A stretch of DNA of 34,254 nt from Pimelobacter simplex (GCA_016803235.1 JADCLI010000052.1:1-34254), one strand, 5' to 3'. Shown: positions 15,010-24,700, numbered from the stretch's first letter. Program-made: numbers and translations. The notes: generated from the letters alone by a model not told the origin.

Positions 15010-15041
15010 ACGATGGGCCTTGCACCAGGGTGCAGGGTCAA
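15010..15041 (-). promoter_or_regulatory. MerR-type promoter/operator of the membrane protein-merR operon
   Basis: On the minus strand a -35 hexamer TTGACC (15041-15036) runs into a dyad of two 9-base arms around a 2-base centre (15037-15018; inner arms TGCACC and GGTGCA perfect, one mismatch outside). A -10-like CATCGT (15015-15010) follows. The spacer is 20 bases, longer than the usual 17, and the dyad lies within it. This is the layout that MerR proteins activate by DNA distortion. CATCGT lies 7 bases before the ATG, so the transcript is probably leaderless. Confidence 0.65.
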
Positions 15042-15088
15042 GCGAGACACACCGCTCTGTGGTCCCTGTGACGGGTGGGGCGATCGCC

Positions 15089-15094
15089 TAGGTT
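15089..15094 (+). promoter_or_regulatory. -10 element of ftsK (leaderless)
   Basis: TAGGTT fits TANNNT and lies 7 bases before the ATG at 15102, with no Shine-Dalgarno sequence. It supports this ATG over an in-frame start at 15075, which would lie upstream of the promoter element. Confidence 0.45.
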
Positions 15095-15101
15095 TGGTGT
15101 C

Positions 15102-17750
15102 ATGGCGACCCGTACGTCTTCCCCGCCGGCGTCGCGCAGCAGGACCAGCTCTTCCTCCCGCTCGGGCGTGAAGAAGACAGCCAGCTCGCGTACCCGGAGT
15201 ACGACCACCAAGAAGCGCCCGCCGGCCAAGAAGTCGGCGGCGAAGCGGCCTGCCCCGCGGGCGGTGCGCAGTGGTCCCGGTCCGGTGCTGCGCGCGTTCA
15301 CCGCGCTGGGCAGGGGAGTGGTCGCCCTGTGGCTCGCCTTCGCCCACGGCATCGGCGCGGTCACCCGCGGCGTGGGCCACGGCGCCCGCGACATCGACCC
15401 CGAGCAGCGTCGCGACGGCTTCGGCCTGCTCCTGGTCGCGGTCGCCCTGATCATCACCGGCGCGGTCTGGTTCGAGGTGCCCGGTGGCGTCATGGACTTC
15501 ACCCGTGCCGCGGTGTCCGGCTCGGTCGGCAAGATCGGCTGGTTCGTGCCGCTGCTCGTGCTCGCCGCCGGCTGGCGGGTCATGCGCGACCCGGTCGGCA
15601 ACGGCCCGGCCGGGCGCCAGGTGATCGGCTGGACCGCGTTCTCGTTCGGCCTGCTCGGCATCGTCCACATCGCCAACGGCAGCCCCGAGCCCGTCCAGGG
15701 CGACACCACACCGCTGCGCGACGGCGGCGGCGCCGTCGGGTACGTCGTCTCGGCGCTGCTGCTCGACCTGCTCCGCGCGCCCGCGGTCGTCGTACCGCTG
15801 CTGGCGCTGCTGGGCTTCTTCGGCATCCTCGTGATCACCGCGACGCCGCTGTACCGCGTGCCCGACCGGCTGCGCGAGATCGGCGACCTGCTGCTGGGCC
15901 GCCACCACGACGAGCACGCCCCTGAGGCCAGCATCGACGACACCTTCGAGCGGATGGGCGACCCGGCGTACGACTCGCCGGTCCTCACCGAGCCGAGGAA
16001 GCGCCGCCGCAAGAAGGACGAGGAGCCGAGCCCGGCCGAGGAGTCGATGGAGCTGCTCGCGCCGATCGACGTACCGCTCGACGAGCTGCTCGACCCGCCG
16101 GTCGACCCGCCGGTCGACCCGCCGGTCGACCCGCCGGTCGACCCGGAGGCGGGCTCGAACGCCCTCATCGCCCGCCGGCTCGCACAGTCCGCGGCCGCCG
16201 ACGACGACGAGACCGGCGAGCTGGAGCCGCCGCCGCACGCCGACCTGCCGCAGCGCGTCGAGCAGCTCGCCCTGTCCGGCGACATCGTCTACACGCTCCC
16301 CGACGCCTCGGCGCTCAAGCCCGGCGACCCGCACCGGGCCCGGTCCAAGGCCAGCGACGACGTCGTGGCGCGCCTGCAGGGCGTGCTCGACGAGTTCAAC
16401 GTCGACGCCCAGGTCACCGGCTACACGCGCGGTCCGACGGTCACCCGCTACGAGATCGAGCTCGGGACCGGCGTCAAGGTCGAGAAGATCACCAACATCC
16501 AGAAGAACATCGCCTACGCGGTGGCCACCTCGGACGTGATGATCCTGAGCCCGATCCCCGGCAAGTCCGCGGTCGGCGTCGAGATCCCCAACACCGACAA
16601 GGAGATCGTCTCCCTCGGCGACGTGCTGCGCTCCAACGTCGCGCGCACCGACCACCACCCGCTGATCTCGGGCCTCGGCAAGGACGTCGAGGGCGGCTTC
16701 GTGGTCGCGAACCTCGCGAAGATGCCGCACCTGCTGGTCGCCGGTGCCACCGGATCCGGAAAGTCGAGCTTCATCAACTCGATGATCACCTCGGTGCTGA
16801 TGCGCTCCACGCCCGACGAAGTGCGGATGATCATGGTCGACCCCAAGCGGGTCGAGCTGAACGCCTACGAGGGCGTCCCGCACCTGATCACGCCGATCAT
16901 CACCAACCCGAAGAAGGCCGCCGAGGCGCTCGAGTGGGTCTGCCGCGAGATGGACATGCGGTACGACGACCTCGCCAACTTCGGCTTCCGGCACATCAAC
17001 GACTTCAACAAGGCCGTCCGCGAGGGCAAGGTCGAGGTCCCGCCGGGCAGCGAGCGCACGCTCACGCCGTACCCGTACCTGCTGGTGATCGTCGACGAGC
17101 TCGCCGACCTGATGATGGTCGCCCCTCGCGACGTGGAGAGCTCCATCGTCCGGATCACCCAGCTCGCCCGGGCCGCCGGCATCCACCTGGTGCTCGCCAC
17201 CCAGCGCCCGTCGGTCGACGTCGTCACCGGCCTGATCAAGGCGAACGTCCCCTCCCGACTGGCGTTCGCGACCTCCAGCCTCGCCGACAGCCGGGTCATC
17301 CTCGACACCCCCGGCGCCGAGAAGCTGGTCGGCCAGGGTGACGGGCTGTTCCTGCCGATGGGTGCCTCCAAGCCGATCCGGGTGCAGGGCTCCTGGGTCA
17401 GCGAGCCGGAGATCCAGCAGGTCGTCAAGCACTGCAAGGGCCAGCTCGAGCCGAGCTACCGCGAGGACGTCACCGCGCCGGCGGCGTCCAGCAAGGTGCT
17501 CGACGACGACATCGGCGACGACATGGACCTGGTGATCCAGGCGATCGAGCTCGTGGTCTCCACGCAGTTCGGCTCGACGTCGATGCTGCAGCGCAAGCTC
17601 CGCGTCGGCTTCGCCAAGGCCGGCCGGCTGATGGACATCCTCGAGAGCCGGGGCGTCGTGGGGCCGAGCGAGGGGTCCAAGGCGCGCGACGTGCTCGTCA
17701 AGCCCGACGAGATCGATGCCGTGATCATGACCATCCAGGGGGAGGCGTGA
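15102..17750 (+). CDS. ftsK: FtsK/SpoIIIE DNA translocase
   Basis: FtsK is a membrane-anchored hexameric motor that pumps chromosomal DNA through the division septum. The 882-residue protein starts with a very Ser/Thr/Lys/Arg-rich cytosolic tail (1-60). Four hydrophobic segments follow between about 65 and 250, and then an acidic/Pro linker containing four DPPV repeats near 331-346. The alpha/beta/gamma motor occupies about 400-880. The Walker A motif is LVAGATGSGKSSFINSMI near residue 550, Walker B is YLLVIVDELADLMM near 660, and a conserved block reads RAAGIHLVLATQRPSVDVVTGLIKANVPSR. The C-terminal gamma winged helix contains STSMLQRKLRVGFAKAGRLMD with the recognition helix, so DNA-polarity reading is expected. 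It overlaps the next gene by GTGA. Confidence 0.95.
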   Translation: MATRTSSPPASRSRTSSSSRSGVKKTASSRTRSTTTKKRPPAKKSAAKRPAPRAVRSGPGPVLRAFTALGRGVVALWLAFAHGIGAVTRGVGHGARDIDPEQRRDGFGLLLVAVALIITGAVWFEVPGGVMDFTRAAVSGSVGKIGWFVPLLVLAAGWRVMRDPVGNGPAGRQVIGWTAFSFGLLGIVHIANGSPEPVQGDTTPLRDGGGAVGYVVSALLLDLLRAPAVVVPLLALLGFFGILVITATPLYRVPDRLREIGDLLLGRHHDEHAPEASIDDTFERMGDPAYDSPVLTEPRKRRRKKDEEPSPAEESMELLAPIDVPLDELLDPPVDPPVDPPVDPPVDPEAGSNALIARRLAQSAAADDDETGELEPPPHADLPQRVEQLALSGDIVYTLPDASALKPGDPHRARSKASDDVVARLQGVLDEFNVDAQVTGYTRGPTVTRYEIELGTGVKVEKITNIQKNIAYAVATSDVMILSPIPGKSAVGVEIPNTDKEIVSLGDVLRSNVARTDHHPLISGLGKDVEGGFVVANLAKMPHLLVAGATGSGKSSFINSMITSVLMRSTPDEVRMIMVDPKRVELNAYEGVPHLITPIITNPKKAAEALEWVCREMDMRYDDLANFGFRHINDFNKAVREGKVEVPPGSERTLTPYPYLLVIVDELADLMMVAPRDVESSIVRITQLARAAGIHLVLATQRPSVDVVTGLIKANVPSRLAFATSSLADSRVILDTPGAEKLVGQGDGLFLPMGASKPIRVQGSWVSEPEIQQVVKHCKGQLEPSYREDVTAPAASSKVLDDDIGDDMDLVIQAIELVVSTQFGSTSMLQRKLRVGFAKAGRLMDILESRGVVGPSEGSKARDVLVKPDEIDAVIMTIQGEA
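16091..16145 (+). repeat. 12-bp tandem repeat in ftsK encoding DPPV
   Basis: Four perfect copies of CGACCCGCCGGT (16091-16138) and a partial fifth copy encode Asp-Pro-Pro-Val repeated in the FtsK linker. All copies are identical at nucleotide level, including third positions, so the array probably expanded recently by slippage. Changes by whole units keep the reading frame. Confidence 0.85.
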
Positions 17751-19345
17751 GCGAGATGACCGAGACCATCGACCAGCCGGCCGAGCGCCGGATCGAGGTC
17801 CGCCGCAATGTCGCCCTGTCCGCCACCGTCGGCGGCTTCGCCGCCCTGCTCACGATCGCCTTCGCGGTGCGCGCGTTCGGCGGCGGCAGCACCCTGGACT
17901 GGCTGTCCTTCGGCGTCCTGGCGCTGGTGACCGTCGCGCACCTCGCCTCGCTCGTCGACGGTCGCGCGCCGCTGCTGGTCGCCGACGACCACGGCGTGCG
18001 GCTGCGCCACGGCGCCACCTGGCGGGGGATCGCCTGGCCCGAGATCGACTGCCTCGAGCACCTGCCGCGCCGCGGCCTGGTCCGCGACGGACACGTCCTG
18101 GTCGACGGGTACGACGACCAGCAGCTCGTCGTACCGCTCACGCTGGCGACCCGCGTGGTCGGCGTCGAGTCCGGCTCCCTGAGCGACGCGCTCGCCGACC
18201 TCGCCGACGGCCGCGCCGACGTGGTCGAGGTCGTACCCGGCCTCGCCGACGACAGCACTGCCCCGCGCAGCGAGTCGGTGCCCAAGCTGAGCGACCTGTA
18301 CGCCGACGACGCGCCCGCCGTCCCCGAGGAGCGCCGCGGCATCGCGGCGCGCGTCGCCGCCGGCCTGACCGGGCACGGCGCCGGAGGCGAGGTGGCCGAC
18401 GAGGTGGCCGACGAGGTGGCCGATGGGGCGGACTGGGAGGACACCGGCGAGGTGATCCTCGCCGAGGACACCGAGGCCACCGACGAGATCGAGGCGGTCC
18501 CGCCGGCCCCCGAGCGGGCGACGGTGCTCGCCGCCCGGGTCGAGCTGGAGCGCCCCACCCTGGTCCGAGCCCCGGTGGCCGACGACACCGGCGCGGTCAC
18601 CGTGGTCCTCGACGACATCGCGGTGCGCCCCGCCCCGCAGCCCGTGATCGGTCCCGAGCTGACGGCGGCACGAGACCGGCTGCGGCTCACCATCGACCAG
18701 CTCTCCGAACGGACCCGGATCCGTCCGCACGTGATCGAGGCGATCGAGGTCGACGACTTCGCCCCCTGCGGCGGCGACTTCTACGCCCGGGGCCACCTGC
18801 GGACCCTGGCCCGGGTGCTCGGCATCGACGCCGGGCCCCTCGTGGCGTCGTACGACGAGACCTACGCCGACGCCCCGGTCGACCCGCGCCGGGTCTTCGA
18901 GGCCGAGCTCGCGACCGGCACCGGCGGCTCGATCCGCAGCACCCGCGGCGGTCGCAACTGGTCGGTGCTCATCGCCGCGGTGATGGGTGCCGTGCTGGTC
19001 TGGTCCGTGGCCCGCCTGGTCATGGGCGGTCCTGCCCCGGTGGGCGACACCCCGGTCCTCAACCAGAGCGGCGGCATCTCCAAGGCGGCTGCCGCGAAGG
19101 GCGACCCGGTCCGGCTGACCCTGGTCGCCGCCGGCGGGGGAGCCCAGCTGGTGATCCGGGACGCCGCCGGCGAGATCGTGTTCGACGGCAACCTCGCGTT
19201 CGGCCAGACCTCCGAGCTCAAGGTGGTGCCGCCGGTGCGGATCTGGAGCTCCGACGGCTCGGTGACCTACGCGATCGGCGGCAAGGAGCCGAAGGCGCTC
19301 GGCGACACCGGCGCCGAGGTGTCCAAGACCGTCGCCGGGCCCTGA
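17747..19345 (+). CDS. RodZ-like HTH membrane protein with N-terminal membrane/PH-like extension
   Basis: This 532-residue protein probably sits in the membrane and may act in cell shape or division. Two membrane helices are near residues 24-42 and 50-68. They are followed by a beta-rich segment (PLLVADDHGVRLRHGATWRG and IAWPEIDCLEHL) that looks like the PH-type domain of many actinobacterial membrane proteins. An acidic linker (about 165-300) includes EVAD repeats. Residues 303-375 are a RodZ-type HTH: RDRLRLTIDQLSERTRIRPH, VIEAIEVDDF, FYARGHLRTLARVLGID. A third membrane helix lies at about 402-425 (WSVLIAAVMGAVLVWSVARLV), and the C-terminal beta domain resembles DUF4115. It overlaps ftsK by 4 bases, so it is co-translated with it. 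GTG start at 17747; an in-frame ATG 9 bases later is possible. Confidence 0.85.
   Translation: MSEMTETIDQPAERRIEVRRNVALSATVGGFAALLTIAFAVRAFGGGSTLDWLSFGVLALVTVAHLASLVDGRAPLLVADDHGVRLRHGATWRGIAWPEIDCLEHLPRRGLVRDGHVLVDGYDDQQLVVPLTLATRVVGVESGSLSDALADLADGRADVVEVVPGLADDSTAPRSESVPKLSDLYADDAPAVPEERRGIAARVAAGLTGHGAGGEVADEVADEVADGADWEDTGEVILAEDTEATDEIEAVPPAPERATVLAARVELERPTLVRAPVADDTGAVTVVLDDIAVRPAPQPVIGPELTAARDRLRLTIDQLSERTRIRPHVIEAIEVDDFAPCGGDFYARGHLRTLARVLGIDAGPLVASYDETYADAPVDPRRVFEAELATGTGGSIRSTRGGRNWSVLIAAVMGAVLVWSVARLVMGGPAPVGDTPVLNQSGGISKAAAAKGDPVRLTLVAAGGGAQLVIRDAAGEIVFDGNLAFGQTSELKVVPPVRIWSSDGSVTYAIGGKEPKALGDTGAEVSKTVAGP
18389..18424 (+). repeat. 12-bp tandem repeat encoding EVAD
   Basis: Three copies of GAGGTGGCCGAC occur, the last ending in T instead of C, in the acidic linker of the RodZ-like protein. 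The repeat is in frame and has the same 12-base period as the array in ftsK upstream, but it is unrelated in sequence. Confidence 0.8.
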
Positions 19346-19397
19346 TCCGGACCCTGATCACACGATCGAGGAATGCCGACGGGCCCGGGTCCGCCGG

Positions 19398-19403
19398 TAT
19401 CCT
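19398..19403 (+). promoter_or_regulatory. Possible -10 element of rimO
   Basis: TATCCT lies 9 bases before the rimO ATG in the 67-base gap after the RodZ-like gene. No ribosome binding site is seen. A TGCCGA 18 bases further upstream could serve as a weak -35. The leader would be at most a few bases. Confidence 0.4.
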
Positions 19404-19412
19404 CGACCGGAC

Positions 19413-20870
19413 ATGACCAGCACACCCACGAACCCCGTCTCGGTCGCGCTGCTCACCCTCGGGTGCGCACGCAACGACGTCGACTCCGAGGAGCTGGCCG
19501 GACGCCTCGCCGCGGACGGCTTCACGCTCGTCGACGACCCCGAGGACGCCGACACGGTCGTGGTGAACACCTGCGGCTTCGTCGACGCGGCCAAGAAGGA
19601 CTCGATCGACACCCTGCTCGCCGCCTCCGACCTCAAGGAGACCGGCCGGCCGCAGGCGGTCGTCGCCGTCGGCTGCCTCGCGGAGCGCTACGGCGAGGAG
19701 CTGGCCGACTCGCTGCCCGAGGCCGACGCGGTGCTCGGCTTCGACGACTACCAGGACATCTCAGGACGGCTGCGCTCGATCCTCGCCGGTGAGCGACCGC
19801 ACCCGCACACCCCGCGGGACCGGCGGCTGCTGCTGCCGATCAGCCCCGCCGAGCGGCAGGCGGTGGTCGAGACCGCCGAGACCGCGGGCTTCGGTGCCGA
19901 CGTCGACATCGCCATCCCGGGCCGCTCGGCGATCCGCCGCCGGCTCGACGGCGGCCCGATGGCTCCGCTCAAGCTCGCCAGCGGCTGCGACCGGCGCTGC
20001 ACGTTCTGCGCGATCCCCATGTTCCGCGGCTCGTTCGTCAGCCGCCGGCCCTCCGACGTGCTGCAGGAGGCGCACTGGCTCGCCGACCAGGGCGTCAAGG
20101 AGCTGTTCCTTGTCTCGGAGAACTCCACCTCCTACGGCAAGGACCTCGGCGACCTCGGCCTGCTGGAGACGCTGCTGCCCGAGCTGACCGCGATCGACGG
20201 CATCGAGCGGGTCCGGGTCTCCTACCTGCAGCCCGCCGAGACCCGCCCGGGACTGGTCCGCGCCATCGCGACCACACCCGGCGTGGCGCCGTACTTCGAC
20301 CTCTCCTTCCAGCACGCCAGCGCCACGGTGCTGCGCCGGATGCGCCGCTTCGGCGACCCGGAGAGCTTCCTCGGCCTGCTCGACCAGGTGCGCGGGCTCG
20401 CGCCCGAGGCCGGCGTGCGCTCGAACGTGATCGTCGGGTTCCCGGGGGAGACCGAGGAGGAGTTCCAGACGCTGTGTGACTTCCTCGTCGCCGCGCGGAT
20501 GGACGTCACCGGCGTGTTCGGCTACTCCGACGAGGACGGCACCGAGGCGGAGAAGCTCGACGGCAAGCTCGACGACGACGAGATCAACGCCCGCGTCCAG
20601 CACCTCAACGACCTCGTCTCCGAGCTCACCTCGCAGCGCGCCGAGGAGCGGATCGGCAGCACCGTCGAGGTGCTCGTCGAGGAGGTCGATCCCGACGGCA
20701 CCGGCGACGGCACCGTCGAGGGGCGTGCCGCCCAGCAGGGCCCCGAGGTGGACGGCACCACCCGGGTGCTCGGCGCCCCCGACGCGCGCGTGGGCGACCT
20801 CGTGCGCGCCGTCGTCGTCGGATCCGACGGCGTCGACCTGATCGCCGAACCCGCAGGAGGACAGGGATGA
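19413..20870 (+). CDS. rimO: Ribosomal protein S12 methylthiotransferase
   Basis: RimO is a radical-SAM enzyme that adds a methylthio group to an aspartate of ribosomal protein S12. The 485-residue protein has the N-terminal MTTase domain with three iron-sulfur cysteines, in LGCARNDVDSEEL, VVNTCGFVDAAKKDSID and VAVGCLAERYGEEL. The radical-SAM cluster is C192-x3-C196-x2-C199 in SGCDRRCTFCAIPMFRGSFV. The VVNTCGFVDAAKKDSI wording separates RimO from the tRNA enzyme MiaB. A C-terminal TRAM domain begins near residue 410 (RIGSTVEVLVEEVD) and ends in VGSDGVDLIAEP. About 20 residues between VEEVD and the rest of the TRAM domain are Gly/Asp-rich. It overlaps pgsA by ATGA. Confidence 0.94.
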   Translation: MTSTPTNPVSVALLTLGCARNDVDSEELAGRLAADGFTLVDDPEDADTVVVNTCGFVDAAKKDSIDTLLAASDLKETGRPQAVVAVGCLAERYGEELADSLPEADAVLGFDDYQDISGRLRSILAGERPHPHTPRDRRLLLPISPAERQAVVETAETAGFGADVDIAIPGRSAIRRRLDGGPMAPLKLASGCDRRCTFCAIPMFRGSFVSRRPSDVLQEAHWLADQGVKELFLVSENSTSYGKDLGDLGLLETLLPELTAIDGIERVRVSYLQPAETRPGLVRAIATTPGVAPYFDLSFQHASATVLRRMRRFGDPESFLGLLDQVRGLAPEAGVRSNVIVGFPGETEEEFQTLCDFLVAARMDVTGVFGYSDEDGTEAEKLDGKLDDDEINARVQHLNDLVSELTSQRAEERIGSTVEVLVEEVDPDGTGDGTVEGRAAQQGPEVDGTTRVLGAPDARVGDLVRAVVVGSDGVDLIAEPAGGQG

Positions 20871-21517
20871 GCGAGACCAGCACGGGCCAGACCCCGACGG
20901 CGGCCAAGCCGAGCAACTGGAACATCCCCAACGCGCTGACGACGCTGCGGATCGTGCTGGTGCCGTTCTACGGCTGGGCGCTGCTGTACGACGGCGGCGA
21001 CTCGATCACCTGGCGCACCGTCGCGTGGGCGATCTTCTTCGTCGCGATGGTCACCGACAAGATCGACGGCGACATCGCGCGGGCCCGCAACCTGGTCACG
21101 GACTTCGGCAAGATCGCCGACCCGATCGCCGACAAGGCGATCACCGGCATGGCCTTCATCGGCCTGTCGATCATCATGGACACCTGGTGGATGTGGACGA
21201 TCACCGTCGTCGTCCTGGTCCGCGAGTGGGCGGTCACGCTGCTGCGCCTGTCGGTGCTCAAGTCGGTCGTCATCGCCGCCGCCCAGAGCGGCAAGTGGAA
21301 GACGGCCGCCCAGGCTCTCGCGCTCGGCTTCCTCACCCTGCCGCTGCTCGAGGTCGGTGACGAGGTCGGCTGGCTCGACGTCCCCGGCGAGATCACCTAC
21401 GGCGCCGCGATCGCGCTGCTGCTCGTCGCGTTCGTGCTGACCATCTGGTCCGGGTACGAGTTCTTCCGCGATGTCTGGAAGCAGCGCCACTCGATCCGCA
21501 AGCGCTCGAACGCCTGA
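20867..21517 (+). CDS. pgsA: CDP-diacylglycerol-glycerol-3-phosphate 3-phosphatidyltransferase family protein
   Basis: This 216-residue membrane enzyme makes phosphatidylglycerol phosphate from CDP-diacylglycerol and glycerol-3-phosphate. The CDP-alcohol phosphotransferase signature DG-x2-AR-x8-G-x3-D-x3-D is complete, beginning at IDGDIARARNLVTDFG and ending in KIADPIAD. The N-terminal WNIPNALTTLRIVLVPF is the usual first helix, and several further membrane segments follow. A basic C-terminus ends KQRHSIRKRSNA. The neighbourhood ftsK-HTH-rimO-pgsA-cinA-clgR is the one I recall from other actinobacteria, which favours the PgsA assignment. Related CDP-alcohol transferases with other acceptors cannot be excluded by motif alone. 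Confidence 0.88.
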   Translation: MSETSTGQTPTAAKPSNWNIPNALTTLRIVLVPFYGWALLYDGGDSITWRTVAWAIFFVAMVTDKIDGDIARARNLVTDFGKIADPIADKAITGMAFIGLSIIMDTWWMWTITVVVLVREWAVTLLRLSVLKSVVIAAAQSGKWKTAAQALALGFLTLPLLEVGDEVGWLDVPGEITYGAAIALLLVAFVLTIWSGYEFFRDVWKQRHSIRKRSNA

Positions 21518-21727
21518 CGTGACGTTGAGATCGTCCGGTACGGCGATCCGCAAGGGCAACATCTGACGGCAAGGCGTCGCCTTTTCGTCACTTGATTTTC
21601 CTCAACCCCTTGCCGTTCCGACCGAGGCCGCGCCTAGGTTAAGGACCCTTCCCCCCGTTCACGCTGGCACTCTCGGGCGCGCGCGATCGGCTGTCCCGTG
21701 CCGTCTTGACGACCCCGGAAGAAGTCC
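21518..21727 (+). promoter_or_regulatory. Intergenic region: pgsA end and promoter of the nuclease/nucleotidase gene
   Basis: Two hairpins follow pgsA. One at 21529-21548 has arms GATCG-t-CCG and CGG-CGATC with a one-base bulge. A second at 21571-21583 (AAGGC-gtc-GCCTT) is followed by TTTC and is the better terminator candidate. The segment 21583-21612 is unusually AT-rich for this window. A -10-like TAGGTT (21635-21640) has a TTGCCG 19 bases upstream. The leader of roughly 80 bases ends in GGAAGAAG just before the ATG at 21728. A single GTTCACG (21656-21662) recalls a PHO-box half-site, but no repeat of it is present. Confidence 0.45.
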
Positions 21728-24700
21728 ATGCCTTCACCGAAACAGCTCCTCTTCGGCTCCCTCGGCGCAGCACTCGCCGTCTCGGGCCTCACCGCACTCC
21801 AGGCCACCCCGGCGCAGGCCAACCCTGACGGGACCGGCGTGATCATCAGCGAGGTGTACGGCGCCGCCCAGCTGCCGCCCGCCTCCTACGGCAACGACTT
21901 CATCGAGCTGTACAACCCGACGGCGAGCGCTGTCGACCTGACCGGATGGTCGGTGCAGTACCGCTCCGCGACCGGCAACACGGCCCAGGTGACCGCCCTG
22001 ACCGGCGAGATCCCGGCAGGCGGCCACTACCTGGTCCAGGAGGGCAACTTCGCCACCGGCAACCAGCTCCCGAACCCGGACGCCAAGGGCGGGATCGGGC
22101 TCTCCGGCACCAACGGCGTGGTCCTCCTGGTCAACAACACGACCCCCTACACGACGCAGGGCAACCTGGCCGGCGCGGCGTCGCCCCTCGTGGACATGGT
22201 CGGCTACGGCGCGACCCCGACCTCCTTCGAGGGAGCGAACACCGGCGTCCAGCTCACCAACATCACCTCCGCCCAGCGCAACCTCGCAGCGGTCGAGCCC
22301 GACACCGACAACAACGCCACCGACTTCGACGAGCTCGCGCCGACGCCCGTCAACGCGGCCGGCGAGACCGAGCCGACGCTGGCCGCCGTCGCACCGACGA
22401 ACCTGACCGTCGTCGTCAACGAGCCGCTCACGCCCTTCGACCTCACGGCCACCAACGGTGTCCCGCCCTACGGCTGGACCGCGGTCGGCCTCCCGGCCGG
22501 TGTCACGGTGTCGCCGACCGGGACCGTCAGTGGCACGCCCACCCAGACGGGCACGTTCCCGGTCACCCTGACCGTGACCGACTCCGACACCCCCGCCGAC
22601 ACCGACGACGCGACCTTCACGATCACCGTGAACGCCGAGCCGCCGCCGCTGAAGGAGATCGCCGCCGTCCAGGGGACGGGCGCGGTGTCGCCCGAGGTCG
22701 GCAACACGCTGCGGGTGCGCGGTGTCGTGACGGGGATGTACAAGGACCCGGCGTTCACCGGATCCGACTTCGACGGCATGTACATCCAGACGGCCGGCAC
22801 CGGAGGGGCGGTCGATGCCACCGCGGCGTCCGACGCCCTGTTCGTCTACGGAAGCAACGCGATGCCCGCAGGCGTGGCGATCGGAGACTCGGTCGAGGTG
22901 ACCGGCGTCGTCAGCGAGTTCCAGGGGATCACCGAGATCACCCCCGGGGCCGGCGGCGTCGTCGAGCTCGACCCGCCGCTCGCCGCGGTGACGCCGCTGC
23001 AGATCGCCTATCCGACGACCGAGTCCGGCCGCGAGGCGCAGGAGGGCATGCTGCTCGCGCCCACCGACCAGTTCACCGTCACCAATGTCTACGACATCAA
23101 CACCGACGGTGAGATCGGCCTGGCCACCGGGGACACGCCGCTGCGCCAGCCGACGGAGTTCTACTCCGACAGCAGCCTGAAGCTCGACGAGGTCAAGGCC
23201 GACAACGCCGCACGCAGCGTCGTCCTCGATGACGGCACCTCCGTCAACTACATGGCCAACAACACCGTGAAGGGGCAGCCGCTGCCGTGGTTGAGCCCGG
23301 CCAACCCCATCCGCGTCGGCGCCGAGGCGACCCTGACCGGTCCCGTGGTCCTGGAGTTCCGCGACAACGTGTGGCGCTTCCAGCCGCAGGCCCCGGTCTT
23401 CGACGCCGGAGCGGGCACCGCGACCTTCGAGAACACCCGGCTCCAGAACGCGGCGCCGGCGGACGTGGGTGGCGACCTCAAGATCGCGACCTTCAACGTC
23501 CTCAACTACTTCAACACCACCGGTGAGGCGTACGTCGCCGCCGGGGCGTCGTTGAACCCGAAGACGCACTGCACCTACTACAACGACCGTCAGGGCAACC
23601 GGATCGGCAACAACCGCTGCGGCTTCGAGACGCCGAACGGGCCCGACCCGAACGACGGACGCGGGCCCCGCGGCGCCGCGACGGCCGACAGCCTGGCCCG
23701 CCAGCAGGCCAAGATCGTGACCGCGATCAACCTGCTCGACGCGGACATCGTGGGGCTGCAGGAGGTCGAGAACTCGGTCAAGCTGGTCAACGAGATCGAC
23801 CGCGACGACGCCCTCCGCTCGCTCGTCCAGGCCCTCAACGCCGCGGCCGGTGCCGGCACCTGGCGCTACGTGCACAGCCCCGGTGAGGCCACGCTGACCA
23901 CCCCGGTCGCCGAGCAGGACGTGATCCGCCCTGCGTTCATCTACCGCGCGGCCAACGTGGAGCCGGTCGGACCGTCGGACATCCTGTTCGGCACCACCGA
24001 GTTCGCCAACGCCCGCGAGCCCCTGGCCCAGGCCTTCAAGGCCAAGGGAGCCCTCGACACCGACGCCTTCGCCGTCATCCTCAACCACTTCAAGTCGAAG
24101 GGCGACAGCACGCCTGCAGCCACGGGCGACAACGCCAACAGCGTCGACACCGGTGCGTTCAACGGCGACCGGACCCGGCAGGCGCACCGCCTCGTGCAGT
24201 TCGCCGACGAGTTCGCCGAGGCGCGTGGCACCGAGGCGGTCTTCCTCGCCGGTGACTTCAACTCCTACTCCAAGGAGGACCCGATCCGGGTCCTCGAGCA
24301 GGGCGGCTTCGACCTGATCGAGTCCGACGAGCCGGGCGAGGAGAGCTACTCGTTCTCCGGCCTGTCCGGGTCGCTCGACCACGTCCTCGGCAACGAGGCC
24401 GCGATCAGCATGACGACCGGCGCCGACATCTGGGACATCAACGCGGCCGAGTCCGTGGCGTTCCAGTACAGCCGCTACAACTACAACGTCACGCAGTTCT
24501 TCAACGGCGCCGACCCGTTCGCGGCCTCGGACCACAACCCGGAGATCGTGGGCATCGACGTCCCGGACGTGACGGGCAGCTACAAGCGGATCCAGGTCAT
24601 CGGCACCAACGACTTCCACGGCCGGATCCTGCCCTCGGGCGGCGACAGCGCCGGCGCCGAGGTGCTCTCCGGGGCTCTCGACGAGCTGCGGACCGACAAC

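Noticed and set aside
21650..21665. A PHO box upstream of the nuclease/nucleotidase
   Set aside because: Only one GTTCACG half-site is present; no second direct repeat at 11-base spacing is visible.
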